Origin: Voacanga thouarsii
Lineage: Eukaryota; Streptophyta; Magnoliopsida; Gentianales; Apocynaceae
DNA: 64,000 nucleotides
Direction: 5' to 3'
Assembly (NCBI GenBank): GCA_026120185.1
Contig: JANUWF010002013.1
Coordinates: 248,001 to 312,000 of the forward strand
Shown here piece by piece: positions 47,901 through 62,200 of this stretch; within the stretch, counting starts at the first letter, position 1; every line of letters starts with the position of its first letter. The translations under genes and the position numbers were made by a program. Below the pieces are notes generated by a model. The model saw only the letters and a program-made list of their open reading frames with translations, had not been told where the DNA came from and did no database searches.

Positions 47901-50300
47901 AATATATCCTATTATCTTCAAATTTTGTCATAACACTTTTATTAGCAATTTAAACAAATCTAACGGTCGGATCATTAATTGAAAGTGTCTATCTTTGTAA
48001 ATGCCTTAGGTTTTCGGTCTTTTTGTAGACATTTGTTGGATTGTATGCCAAAATATATTCGATTATCTTCATATTTGGCCGTTACACTTTTATTAGAAAT
48101 TTAAACAAATCTAACGGTCGGATCATTAATTGAAAGTGCCTATGTTTGTAAATGCCTGAAGTTTTGGTATTTTTGTTGATATTTGTTGGATTGCATGCCA
48201 AAATATATACGACTATCTTCAAATTTGGTCATAACAGTTTTATTAGCATATTAAATGAATCTAACGGTCGGATCATTAATTGAAAGCGCATATCTTTGTA
48301 AATGCCTTAGGTTTTCAGTGTTTTTGTTGATATTTGTTGGATTGAAAACCAAAATATATCCGATATCTTCTAACTTGGTCATAACACTTTTCATAGCAAT
48401 TTAAACAAATCTAACGGTCGGATCATTAATTTAAATTGCCTATCTTTGTAAATGCCTTAGGTTTTCGATATTTTTATTGATATTTGTTGGATTGCATGTC
48501 AAAATATATCTGATTATCCTCAAATTTATTCATAACACTTTTATTATCATTTTAAACAAATCTAACCGTCGGATCTTTAATTTAAAGTGCCTGTATTTGT
48601 AAATGCCTTACGTTTTTTGTATTTTTGTTGATATTTATTGGATTGCATGCCAAAATATATCCGATTATCTTCAAATTTGGTCATAACACTTTTATTAGCA
48701 ATTTAAACATATTAAATGGTCGGATCATTAATTGAAAGTGCCCATATTTGTAAATGCCTTAAGTTTTCGGTCTTTTTGTAGACATTTGGTGGTTTGCATG
48801 CCAAAATATATCCGATTATATTCAAACATGGTCATAACACTTTACATAGCAATTTAAACAAATCTAACAGTCGAATCATTAATTTCAACTGTCTATATTT
48901 GTAAATGCCTTAGGTTTTCGGTGTTTTTGTTGATATTTGTTGGATTGCATGCCAAAATATATCCGGCTATCTTCAAATTTGGTCATGACAACTTTCCTAG
49001 AAATTTAAACAAACCTAACAGTCGGATCATTAATTAAAAGTGCCAATCTTTGTGAATGACTTAGGTTTTCGGTATTTTGGTTGATATTTGTTCAATTGCA
49101 TGCCAAAATGTATCCGATTATCTTCACATTTGGTCATAACACTTTTCTTAGAAATTTAAACAAATCCAACGGCCGGATCATTAATTGAAAGTGTCTATCT
49201 TTGTAAATGCCTTAGTTTTCGGTCTTTTTGTAGACATTTGGTGGATTGCATGCCAAAATGTTTCCGATTATATTCAAACAAGGTCATAACACTTTACATA
49301 GCAATTTAAACAAATCTAACGGTCGGATCATTAATTTCAAGTGCCTATATTTGTAAATGCCTCAGGTTTTCTATATTTTTGTTGATATTTGTTGGATTGC
49401 ATGCCAAAATATATCCGATTATCATCACATTTGGTCAAAACACTTTTATTTGAAATTTAGACAAATCGAACGGTCGGATCATTAATTGAAAGTGCCTATG
49501 TTTGTAAATGCCTTTGGTTTTCGGTATTTTTGTTGATACTTGTTGGAATGCCTGCCAAAATATATCCGATTATCTTCAAAATTGGTCATAACACTTTTAT
49601 TAGAAATTTAAACAAATTTAACGGTCGGATCATTAATTGAAAGTGCCTATGTTTGTGAATGCCCTAGGTTTTCTGTATTTTTGTTGATATTTGTTGATTG
49701 CATGCCAAAATATATCCGATTATCTTCAAATTTGGTCATAACACTTTTCATTGCAATTTAAACAAATCTAACGGTCAAATCAGTAATTGTAAGTGCTTAT
49801 GTTCGTAAATGCCTTAGGTTTTCGTTATTTTTGTTAATATTTGTTGGATTGCTTGTCAAAATACATTCAATTACCTTCATATGTGGTCATTACACTTTTA
49901 TTAGCAATTTAAACGAATCTAACGGTCTGATCATTTATTGAAAGTGCTTATGTTTGTAAATGCCTTAGGTATTCGGTATTTTTGTTGATATTTGTTGGAT
50001 TGCATACCAAAATATATCCGATTATCTCCAAATTTGGTCACAACACTTTTATTAGCAATTTAAACAAATCCAACGGTCGGATCATTAATTGAAAGTGTAT
50101 ATCTTTGTAAGTGTCTTAGGTTTTCGGTCTTTTTGCAGACATTTGTTGGATTGCATACCAAAATATATCTGATTATATTCAAACACTGTAATAACACTTT
50201 TCTTAACAATTTAAATAAATCTAACGGTCGGATCATTAAATGAAAGTTCCTATCCTTGTAAATACCTTAGGTTTTCGGTATTTTTGTAGACATTTGGTAG

Positions 50301-50809
50301 ATTGCATGCCAAAATATATCCGATTAAATTCAACCTTGGTCATAACACTATTCATAGAAATTTAAAGAAATCTAACGGTCGGATCATTAATTTAAAGTGC
50401 CTATAATTGTAAATGCCTTAGGTTTTCGTTGTTTTTGTTGATATTTGTTGGATTGCATGCCAAAATATATCCGATTATCTTCAAATTTCGTCATAACACT
50501 TTTCATAGCAATTTAAACAAATCTAACGGTCAAATCATTAATTGTAAGTGCCTATGTTCGTAAATGCCTTAGGTTTTCGGTATTTTTGTAAATATTTGTT
50601 GGATTGCATTTCAAAATACATTCGATTATCTTCATATGTGGTCATTACACTTTTATTAGCAATTTAAACAAATCTAACGGTCGGATCATTAATTGAAAGT
50701 GCCTATGTTTGTAAATGCCTCTGGTTTTCGGTATTTTTGTTTATATTTGTTGGATTGGAGGCCAAAATATATCTGATATCTTCAAATCTGGTCATAACAT
50801 TTTTCATAG
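50301..50809. repeat. Satellite higher-order block, copy 1 (509 bp identical to copy 2)
   Basis: By direct reading this stretch is identical to 51657-52165, an offset of 1356 bases (nine monomers), whereas neighbouring monomers differ at many positions. Confidence 0.9.
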
Positions 50810-51656
50810 AAATTTAAACAAATCTAACGGTCGGATCATTAATTGAAAGTGCCTATCTTTGTAAATGTCGTAGGTTTTCGGTATTTTTGTTGATATTTGT
50901 TGGATTGAATGCCAAAATATATCTGATTATCCTCAAATTTAGTCATAACACTTTTATTATCATTTTGACCAAATCTAACGTTCGGATCATTAATTTAAAG
51001 TGCCTATATTTGTACATGCCATAGGTTTTCAGTATTTTTGTTGATATTTATTGGATTGCATGCCAAAATATATCCGATTATCTTCAAATTTGGTCATAAA
51101 AATTTATCAACAATTTAAAAATATCTAACGTTCGAATCATTAATTGTAGATGCCTATGTTGGTAAATGCCTTAGCTTTTCGATATTTTTGTTAATATTTG
51201 TTGGATTGCAAGTCAAAATACCTTCGATTATCTTCATATTTGGTCATTACACTTTTATTAGCATTTTAAACAAATCTAACGGTTGAATCATTAATTGAAT
51301 GTGTCTATGTTTGTAAATGCCTTAGGTTGTCGGTATTTTTGTTTATATTTGTTGGATTGCATACCAAAATATATCTGATTATCTCCAAATTTGGTCACAA
51401 CACTTTTAGTAGCAATTTAAACAAATCTAACGTTCGGATCATTAATTGAAATTGTATATCTTTGTAAATGCCTTTGGTTTTCGGTCTTTTGTAGACATTT
51501 GTTGGATTGCATACCAAAATATATCCGATTATATTCAAACATGGTAATAACACTTTTCTTAACAATTTAAATAAATCTAACGGTCGGATCATAAAATAAA
51601 AGTTCCTATCTTTGTAAATACCTTAGGTTTTCGGTCTTTTTGTAGTCATTTGGTAA

Positions 51657-52165
51657 ATTGCATGCCAAAATATATCCGATTAAATTCAACCTTGGTCATA
51701 ACACTATTCATAGAAATTTAAAGAAATCTAACGGTCGGATCATTAATTTAAAGTGCCTATAATTGTAAATGCCTTAGGTTTTCGTTGTTTTTGTTGATAT
51801 TTGTTGGATTGCATGCCAAAATATATCCGATTATCTTCAAATTTCGTCATAACACTTTTCATAGCAATTTAAACAAATCTAACGGTCAAATCATTAATTG
51901 TAAGTGCCTATGTTCGTAAATGCCTTAGGTTTTCGGTATTTTTGTAAATATTTGTTGGATTGCATTTCAAAATACATTCGATTATCTTCATATGTGGTCA
52001 TTACACTTTTATTAGCAATTTAAACAAATCTAACGGTCGGATCATTAATTGAAAGTGCCTATGTTTGTAAATGCCTCTGGTTTTCGGTATTTTTGTTTAT
52101 ATTTGTTGGATTGGAGGCCAAAATATATCTGATATCTTCAAATCTGGTCATAACATTTTTCATAG
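51657..52165. repeat. Satellite higher-order block, copy 2
   Basis: Second member of the identical 509-bp pair; the first differences are at 51656 (A for G) and 52166 (C for A). Confidence 0.9.
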
Positions 52166-55100
52166 CAATTTAAACAATCTAACTGTCGGATAATTAATTG
52201 AAAGTGCCTATCTTTGTAAATGTCGTAGGTTTTCGGTATTTTTGTTGATATTTGTTGGATTGCATGCCAAAATATTTCTGATTATTCTCAAATTTAGTCA
52301 TAACACTTTTATTATCATTTTAAACAAATCTAATGGTCGGATCATTAATTAAAAGTGCCTATTTTTTTAATGTCTTAGGTTTTCGGTATTTTTGTTGACA
52401 TTTATGGATTGCATGCCAAAATATATCCGATTATATTCAAAATTGGTCATAAAACTTTACCTAGCAATTTAAACAAATCTAACGGTTGAATCATTAATTT
52501 CAAGTGCCTATATTTGTAAATGCCTTAGGTTTTCGGTCTTTTTATAGACATTTGTTCCATAGCATGCCAAAATATATCCGATTATATTCAAACTTGGTCA
52601 TAACACTTTACATTGCAACTTAAACAAATCTAACGGTCCGATCTTTAATTTCAAGTGCCTATATTTGTACATGCCTTAGGTTTTCGTTATTTTTGTTGAT
52701 ATTTGTTGGATTGAATGTCAAAATTTATCCGATTATCTTTAGATTTGGTTATAACACTTTTGTTAGAAATTTAAACAAATCTAACGGTCGGATCAATAAT
52801 TGAAAGTGCCTATCTTTGTAAAAGCCTTAGTTTTCGGTCTTTTTTTAGACATTTGGTGGATTGCATGTCAAAATATTTTTGATTATATTCAAACAAGGTC
52901 ATAACACTTTACATAGCAATTTAAACAAATCTAAATGTCGTATCATTAATTTAAAGTGCCTATATTTGTAAATGTCTTAGGTTTTCGGTATTTTTGTTGA
53001 TATTTATTGGATTGCATGCCAAAATATATTCGATTATCTTCAAATTTGATCATAACACTTTTATTAGCAATTTAAACAAATCTAACGGTCGAATCGTTAA
53101 TTGTAAGTACCTATGTTCGTAAATCCCTTAGGTTTCGGTATTTTTGTTATTATTTGTTTGATTGCACGCCAAAATATATTCGATTATCTTAATATTTGGT
53201 CATTACACTTTTATTAGCAATTTAAACAAATCTAACGGTCGGATCATTAATTGAAAGTGCCTATGTTTGGAAATGCCTTTGGTTTTCGATTTTTTTGCAT
53301 AAATTTGTTGGATTGCATACCAAAATAAATTCGATTATATTCAAACTTGGTAATAACACTTTTCTTAACAATTTAAATAAATCTAACGGCCGGATCAAAA
53401 AATAAAAGTTCCTACCTTTGTAAATACCTTAGGTTTTCGGTCTTTTTGTAGACATTTGGTAGATTGCATGCCAAAATATATCCGATTATTTTCAACCTTG
53501 TCCATAACACTTTTCATAGCAATTTAAACAAATCTAACGCTTGGATCATTAATTTAATGTGCCTATGTTTGTAAATGCCTTAGGTTTTCGTTATTTTTTT
53601 TATATTATGTTGGATTGAATGTCAAAATATATCCGATTATCTTCGAATTTGGTCATAACACTTTTATTAGCAATTTAAACAAATCGAACGGTCGGATCAT
53701 TAATTGAAAGTGACCATCTTTGTAAATGCCTAAGGTTTTCGGTCTTTTTGGAGACATTTGGTGGTTTACATGCCAAAATATATCCGATTATATTAAAATT
53801 TGGTCATAACATTTTTCATAGCAATTTAAACAAATCTAATAGTCGGATCATTAATTGAAAGTGCATATCTTTGTAAATGTCATAGGTTTTCCGTATTTTT
53901 GTTGATAATTGTTGGATTGAATGCCAAAATATATCTGATTATCTTCAAATTTAGTCATAACACTTTTATTATCATTTTAAACAAATCTAGCGGTCTGATA
54001 ATTAATTTAAAGTGCCTATGTTTGTAAATGCCTTAGGTTTTCGGTATTTTTGTTGATATTTGTTGGATTGCATGCCAAAATATATCCGATTATCTTCAAA
54101 TTTGGTCATAAAACTTTTATTAGCAATTTAAACAAATCTAACAGTCAACTTATTAATTGTAAGTGCCTATGTTCGTAAATGCCTTAGGTTTTCGATATTT
54201 TTGTTAATATTTATTGGATTGCATGTCAAAATAGATTCAATTATCTTCATATTTGGTCATTACACTTTTATTACCAATTTAAACAAATCTAATAGTCAGA
54301 TCATTAATTGAAAGTGCCTATGTTTGTAAATGCCTAAGGTTTTCGATTTTTTTGTTGATATTTTTGATTGCATACCAAAATATGTCCGATTATCTCCAAA
54401 TTTGGTCACAACACTTTTATTAGCTATTTAAACAAATCTAACAGTTGGATCATGTATTGAAAGTGTATATCTTTGTAAGTGCCTTAGGTTTTCGATCTTT
54501 TTGTAGGCAGTTATTGGATCGCATACCAAAATGTATCCGATTATATTCAAACTTGGTAATAACACTTTTCTTAACAATTTAAATAAATCTAACGGTCGAA
54601 TCATTAAATGAAAGTTCCTATCTTTGGAAATACCTTAGGTTTTCGGTCTTTTTGTAGAAATTTTGTCGATTGCATGCCAAAATATATCCGATTATATTCA
54701 ATCGTGGCCATAACACTTTTCATTGCAATTTAAACAAATATAACGGTCGGATCATTAATTTAAATTGCCTATATTTGTCAATGCCTTAGGTTTTATATAT
54801 TTTTGTTGATATTTGTTGGATTGAATGACAAAATATATCCCAATATCTTCAAATTTAGTCATAACACTTTTATTAGCAATTTAAACTAATTGAATGGTCG
54901 GATCATTAATTGAAAGTGCCTATGTTTGTAAATGCCTTAGGTTTTCGTTATTTTTGCTGATATTTGTTGGATTGAATGCCAAAATTTTTCCGATTATCTT
55001 TAGATTTGGTCATAACATTTTCCATAGCAATTTAAACAAATCTAACAGTCGGATCATTCATTTAAAGTGCCTATCTTTGTAAATGTCGTAGGTTATCGGT

Positions 55101-58100
55101 ATTTTTGTTGATATTTGTTAGATTGAATGCCAAAATATATCTTATTATCCTCAAATTTAGTCATAACACTTTTATTATCATTTTAAACAAATCTAACGGT
55201 CGGATCATTAATTTAAAGTTCCTATATTTGTAAATGCCTTAGGTTTTCGGATATTTTTGTTGATATTTTTTGGTTTTCAAGCCAAAATATATCCGATTAT
55301 CTTCAAATTTGGACATAACACTTTTATTAGCAATTTAAACAAATCTAATGGTCAAATTATTAATTTCAAGTGCCTATCTTTGTAAATGCCTTAGGTTTTC
55401 GGTATCTTTGTTAATACTTGTTGGAATGCCTGCCAAAATATATCCGATTATCTTCAAATTTGGTCACAACACTTTTATTAGCAATTTAAACAAATCTAAC
55501 GAGTCGGTTCATTAATTATAAGTGTATATCTTTGTAAATGCTTTAGGTTTTCGGACTTTTTGTATAGATTTGTTGGATTGCATACCAAAATATATCTGAT
55601 TATATTCAAACATGGTAATAACACTTTTCATAATAATTTAAATAAATCTAACGGTCGGATCAATAAATGAAAGTTCCTATTTTTGTAAATACCTTAGGTT
55701 TTCGGTCTTTTTGTTGACATTTGGTAGATTGCATGCCAAAATATTTTCGATTATATTTAACCTTGGTCATAACACTTTTCATAGCAATTCAAACAAATCT
55801 AACGGTCGGATCATTAATTTAAAGTGCCTATGTTTTTAAATGCCTTAAGTTTTCGGTATTTTTGTTGATATTTGTTGGATTGAATGCCAAAATATATCCG
55901 ATTATCTTCAAATTTGGTCATAACACTTTTATTAGCAATTTAAACAAATTTGAAGGTCGGATCATTAATTGAAAGTGCCTATGTTTGTAAATGCCTTAGG
56001 TTTTCGGTATTTTTGTTTATATTTGTTGGATTGTTGGCCAAAATAAATCCGATATCTTCAAATTTCGTCATAACGTTTTTTCATAGCATTTTAAACAAAT
56101 CTAACGGTCGGATCATTAATTGAAAGTGCCTATCTTTGTAAATGTCGTAGGTTTTCGGTATTTTTATTGATATTTGTTGGATTGAATGCCAAAATATATC
56201 TGATTATCCTCAAATTTAGTCATAACACTTTTATTATCATTTTAAACAAACCTAACGGTCGGATCATTAATTTAAAGTGCCTATATTTGTAAATGGCTTA
56301 GGTTTTCGGTATTTTTGTTTATATTTATTAGATTGTATGCCAAAATATATCCGATTATCTTCAAATTTGGTCAAAACACATTTATTAGCAATTTAAACAA
56401 ATTTAATGGTCGGATCATTAATTGAAAGTGCCTACCACTGTAAATGCCTTAGGTTTTCGATCCTTTTGCAGACATTTGGTGGATTGCATGACAAAATATA
56501 TCCGATTATATTCAAACTTGGTCATAGAACTTTTTCTTAACAATTTAAACAAATCTAACGGTCGATCATTAATTAAAAGTTCCTATCTTTGTAAATGCCT
56601 TAGTTTTCGTTCTTTTTGTAGACATTTGGTGGATTGCATGCCAGCATATCCGATTATCCTCAAACAAGGTCATAACACTTTACTTAGCAATTTAAACAAA
56701 TCTAACGGTCGGATCATTAATTTCAATTGCCTATATTTGCAAATGCCTTAGGTTTTTGGTTTTTTCTTAATATTTGTTGGATTGCATGCCAAAATTTATC
56801 CGATTATCTTCACATTTGGTCATAACACTTTTATTAGAAATTTAAACAAATCCAACGGTCAGATCATTAATTAAAAGTGTCTGTCTTTGTAAATGCCTTA
56901 GTTTTCGGTCTTTTTGTAGACATTTGGTGGTTTGCATGCCAAAATATTTCTGATTATATTCAAACAAGGTTATAACACTTTACATAGCAATTTGAACAAA
57001 TATAACGGTCGGATCTATAATTTCAAGTGCCTATATTTGTTAATGCCTTAGGTTTTCGATATTTTTGTTGATATTTGTTGGAATGCATGCCAAAATATAT
57101 CTGATTATCTTCACATTTGGTCAAAACACTTTTATTAGAAATTTAGACAAATATAACGGTCGGATCATTAATTGAAAGTGCCTATGTTTGTAAATGCCTT
57201 AGGTTTTCGGTATTTTTGTTGATTCTTGTTGGAATGCATGCCAAAATATATCGGATTATCTTCAAATTTGGTCATAACACTTTCATTAGCAATTTAAACA
57301 AATCTAACGGTCGGATCATTAATTGAAAGTGCCAATATTTGTAAATGCCTTAGGTTTTCGGTATTTTTAATGATATTTGTTGGATTGCATGACAAAATAT
57401 ATTCGATTATCTTCATATTAGGTCATTGAACTTTTATTAGCAATTTAAACAAATCTAACGGTCGGATCATTAATTCAAAGTGCCTATGTTTGTAAATGCC
57501 ATATGTTTTTGGTATTTCTAAAGATATTTGTTGGATTGCATGACAAAATATATTCGATTATCGTCATATTTGGTCATTACACTTTTATTAGCAATTTAAA
57601 CAAATTTAACGGTCAGATCATTAATCGATTATCTTCATATTTGGTTATTACACTTTTATTAGCAATTTAAACAAATCTAACGGTTGTATCATTAATTGAA
57701 ATTGTCTATATTTGAAATGCCTTAGATTTCGATATTTTTATTGATATTTGTTGGATTGTATGCCGAAATATATCCGACTATCTTCAAATTTGGTCATGAC
57801 ACCTTTCCTGGAAATTTAAACAAATCTAACGGTCGGATCATTAATTGAAAGTGCCATGTTTGTGAATTCCTTAGGTTATTTGTATTTTTGTTGATATTTG
57901 TTGGATTGCATGCCAAAATATATCCGATTATTTTCAAATTTGGTCATAACACTTTTCATAGCAATTTAAACAAATCTAACGGTCGAATAATTAATTGTAA
58001 GTGCCTATGTTCGTAAATGCTATAGGTTTTTGGTATTTTTGTTAAAATGTGTTGGATTGCACGCCAAAATACATTCGATTATCTTCATATATGGTCATTA

Positions 58101-58784
58101 CACTTTTATTAGCAATTTAAACAAATCTAACGGTCGGATCATTAATTGAAAGTTCCTATGTTTGTAAATGCCTTAGGTATTCGGTATTTTTGTTGATATT
58201 TGATGGATTGCATACCAAAATATATATCCGATTATCTCCAAATTTGGTCACAACACTTTTATTCGTAATTTAAACAAATCTAACGGTCGGATTATTATTT
58301 GAAAGTGTATATCTTTGTAAATGCCTTAGGTTTTCGTTCTTTTTTTAGATATTTGTCGGATTGCATACCAAAATATATCCGATTATATTCAAACATGGTA
58401 ATAACACTTTTCTTAACAATTTAAATAAATCTAACGGTTGGATCATTAAATGAAAATTCCTATCTTTTTAAAACCTTAGGTTTTCGGTCTTTTTGCATAC
58501 ATTTGGTAGATTGTATGCCAAAATATATCCGATTATATTTAACACTAGTCATAACACTTTTCATAGCAATTAAAACAAATCTAACACTCGGATCATTTAT
58601 TTAAAGTGTCTATGTTTGTAAATACCATAGGTTTTCGTTATTTTTGTTGATATTTGTTGGATTCAAAACCAAAATATACCGGATTATCTTCAAATTTGCT
58701 CATAACACTTTTATTAGTAATTTAAACAAATCAAATGGTCAGATCATTAATTGAAAGTGCCAATGTTTGTAAATGCCTTAGGTA

Positions 58785-59205
58785 TTCGGTATTTTTGTTT
58801 ATATTTGTTGCATTACAGGCCAAAATATATCCGATAACTTCAAATTCGGTCATAAAATTTTTCATAGCAATTTAAACAAATCTAACGGTCGGATCATTAA
58901 TTGAAAGTGCATATCTTTGTAAATGTCGTAGGTTTTCGGTATTTTTGTTGATATTTGTTGGATTGCATGCCAAAATATATCTGATTGTCCTCAAATTTTG
59001 TCATAACAATTTTATTATCATTTTAAACAAATCTAACGGTCGGATCATTAATTGAAAGTGTCTATCTTTGTAAATGCATTAGGTTTTCTGTCTTTTTGTT
59101 GATATTTGTGGGATTGCTTGCCAAAATATATACGACTATCTTCAAATTTGGTCATAACACTTTTATTAGCAAATTAAACGAATCTAACGGTCGGATAATT
59201 AATTG
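58785..59205. repeat. Satellite higher-order block paired with 59388-59808 (4 monomers apart)
   Basis: Shares rare variants with 59388-59808, such as CCGATAACTTCAAATT, CTGATTGTCCTCAAATTT, GGTTTTCTGTCTTTTTG and TTTGTGGGATTGCTTGCC; offset 603 bases. Confidence 0.85.
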
Positions 59206-62200
59206 TAAGTGCCTATGTTCATAAATGCCATAGGTTTTTGGTATTTTTGTTAATATTTGTTGGATTGCACGCCAAAATACATTCGATTATCTTCATATAT
59301 GGTCATTACACTTTTATTAGCAATTTAAACAAATCTAACGGTCGGATCATTAATTGAAAGTGCCTATGTTTGTAAATGCCTTAGGTATTCGGTATTTTTG
59401 TTTATATTTGTTGCATTACATGCCAAAATATATCCGATAACTTCAAATTTGGTCATAAAATTTTTCATAACAATTTAAACAAATCTAACGGTCGGATCAT
59501 TAATTGAAAGTACCTATCTTTGTAAATGTCATAGGTTTTCGGTATTTTTGTTGATATTTGTTGGATTGCATGCCAAAATATATCTGATTGTCCTCAAATT
59601 TAGTCATAACAATTTTATTATCATTTTAAACAAATCTAACGGTCGGATCATTAATTGAAAGTGTCTATCTTTGTAAATGCATTAGGTTTTCTGTCTTTTT
59701 GTTGATATTTGTGGGATTGCTTGCCAAAATATATACGACTATCTTCAAAATTGGTCATAACACTTTTATTAGCAAATTAAACGAATCTAACGGTCGGATC
59801 ATTAATTGAAAGCGCATATCTTTGTAAATGTCTTAGGTTTTCAGTATTTTTGTTTATATTTGTTGGATTGCAAACCAAAATATCGAAATCTTCTAATTTG
59901 GTCATAACACTTTTCATAGCAATTTAAACAAATCTAACGGTCGGATCATTAATTGAAAGTGCCTATCTTTGTAAATGCCTTAGGTTTTCAGTATTTTTGT
60001 ACTATTTGTTGGATTGCTTGTCAAAATATATTTGATTATCCTCAAATTTATTCATAATACTTTTATTATCATTTTAAACAAATCTAACGGTCGGATCTTT
60101 AATTTAAAGTGCCTATATTTGTAAATGCATTACGTTTTTTGTATTTTTGTTGATATTTATTGGATTGCATGCCAAAATATATCCGATTATCTTCAAATTT
60201 GGTCATAACACTTTCATTAGCAATTTAAACATATTTAATGGTCGGATCATTATTTGAAAGTGCCCATCTTTGTAAATGACATAGGTTTTCGGTCTTTTTG
60301 TAGACATTTGGTGGTTTGCATTCGAAAATATTTTCGATTATATTCAAACATGGTCATAACACTTTACATAACAATTTAAACAAATTTAACGGTCGGATCA
60401 TTAATTTCAACTGCCTATATTTGTAAATGCCTTAGGTTTTCGGTGTTTTTGTTGATATTTGTTGGATTGCATGCCAAAATATATTCGGCTATCTTCAAAT
60501 TTGGTCATGACACCATTCCTAGAAATTTAAACAAACCTAACGGTCGGATCATTAATTAAAAGTGCCAATCTTTGTGAATGCCTTAGGTTTTCGGTATTTT
60601 TGTTGATATTTGTACGATTGCATGCCAAAAATTATCCGATTATCTTCACATTTGGTCATAATACTTTTATTAGAAATTTAAACAAATCCAACGGTCGGAT
60701 CATTTATTGAAAGTATCTATCTTTGTAAATTCCTTAGTTTTCGGTCTTTTGTAGACATTTGGTGGATTGCATGCCCAAATATTTCCGATTATATTCAAAC
60801 AAGGTCATAACACTTTACTTAGCAATTTAAACAAATCTAACGGTCGGATCATTAATTTCAAGTACCTATATTTGTAAATGTCTTAAGTTTTCGATATTTT
60901 TGTTGATATTTGTTGGAATGCATGCCAAAATATAACCGATTATCTTCACATTTGGTTAAAACACTTTTATTAGAAATTTAGACAAATCTAAAGGTCAGAT
61001 CATTAATTGAAAGTGCCTAGGTTTGTAAATGCATTAGGTTTTCGGTATTTTTGTTGATACTTGTAGGAATACCTGCCAAAATATATCCGATTATCAGCAA
61101 ATTTCGTCATAACACTTTTATTAACAATTTAAAATAATCTAACGATCGGATCATTAATTGAAAGTGCCTATGTTTGTAAATGCCTTTGGTTTTCGGTATG
61201 TCTAATGATATTTGTTGGATTGTATGACAAAATATATTCGATTATCTTCATATTTGGTCATTACACTTTTATTAGCAATTTAAACAAATCTAACGGTCGG
61301 ATTATTAATTGAGAGTTCCAATATTTGAAATGCCTTAGATTTCGGTATTTTTATTGATATTTGTTGGATTGCATGCCGAAATATATCCGACTATCTTCAA
61401 ATTTGGTCATGACACCTATCCAAGAAATTTAAACAAATCTAACGGTCGGATCATTAATTGAATGTGTCTATCTTTGTTAATGTCTTAGGTTTTCGATATT
61501 TTTGTTGATATTTGTTGGATTGCATGCCAAAATATATCCGATTATCTTTAAATTTGGTCATAACATATTTATTAGAAATTTAAACAAATCTAACGGTCAG
61601 ATAATTAATTGAAAGTTCCTATGTTTGTGAATGCCTTCATATATGGTCATTACACTTTTATTAGCAATTTAAACAAATATAACGGTCGGATCATTAATTG
61701 AAAGTACCTATGTTCGTAAATGCATTAGGTTTTCGGTATTTTTGTTGATATTTGTTGGATTGCATACCAAAATATATCTGATTATCTCCAAATTTTGTCA
61801 CAACACTTTTATTAGTAATTTAAACAAATCTAACGGTCGGAATATTAATTGAAAGTGTATATCTTTGTAAGTGTCTTAGGTTTTCGGTCTTTTTATAGAC
61901 ATTTGTTGGATTGCATACCAAAATATATCTGATTATATTCAAACATGGTAATAATACTTTTCTTAAAAATTTAAGTCAATCTAACGGTCGGATCATTAAA
62001 TGAAAGTTCCTATCTTTGTAAATACCTTACGTTTTCGGTCTTTTTGTAGACATTTGTTAGATTGCAGGCCAAAATTTATCCGATTATATTCAACCTTGGT
62101 CATAACACTATTCATAGCAATTTAAACAAATCTAACGGTCGGATCATTAATTTAAAGTGCCTATATTTGTAAATGCCTTAGGTTTTCGTTGTTTTTGTTG

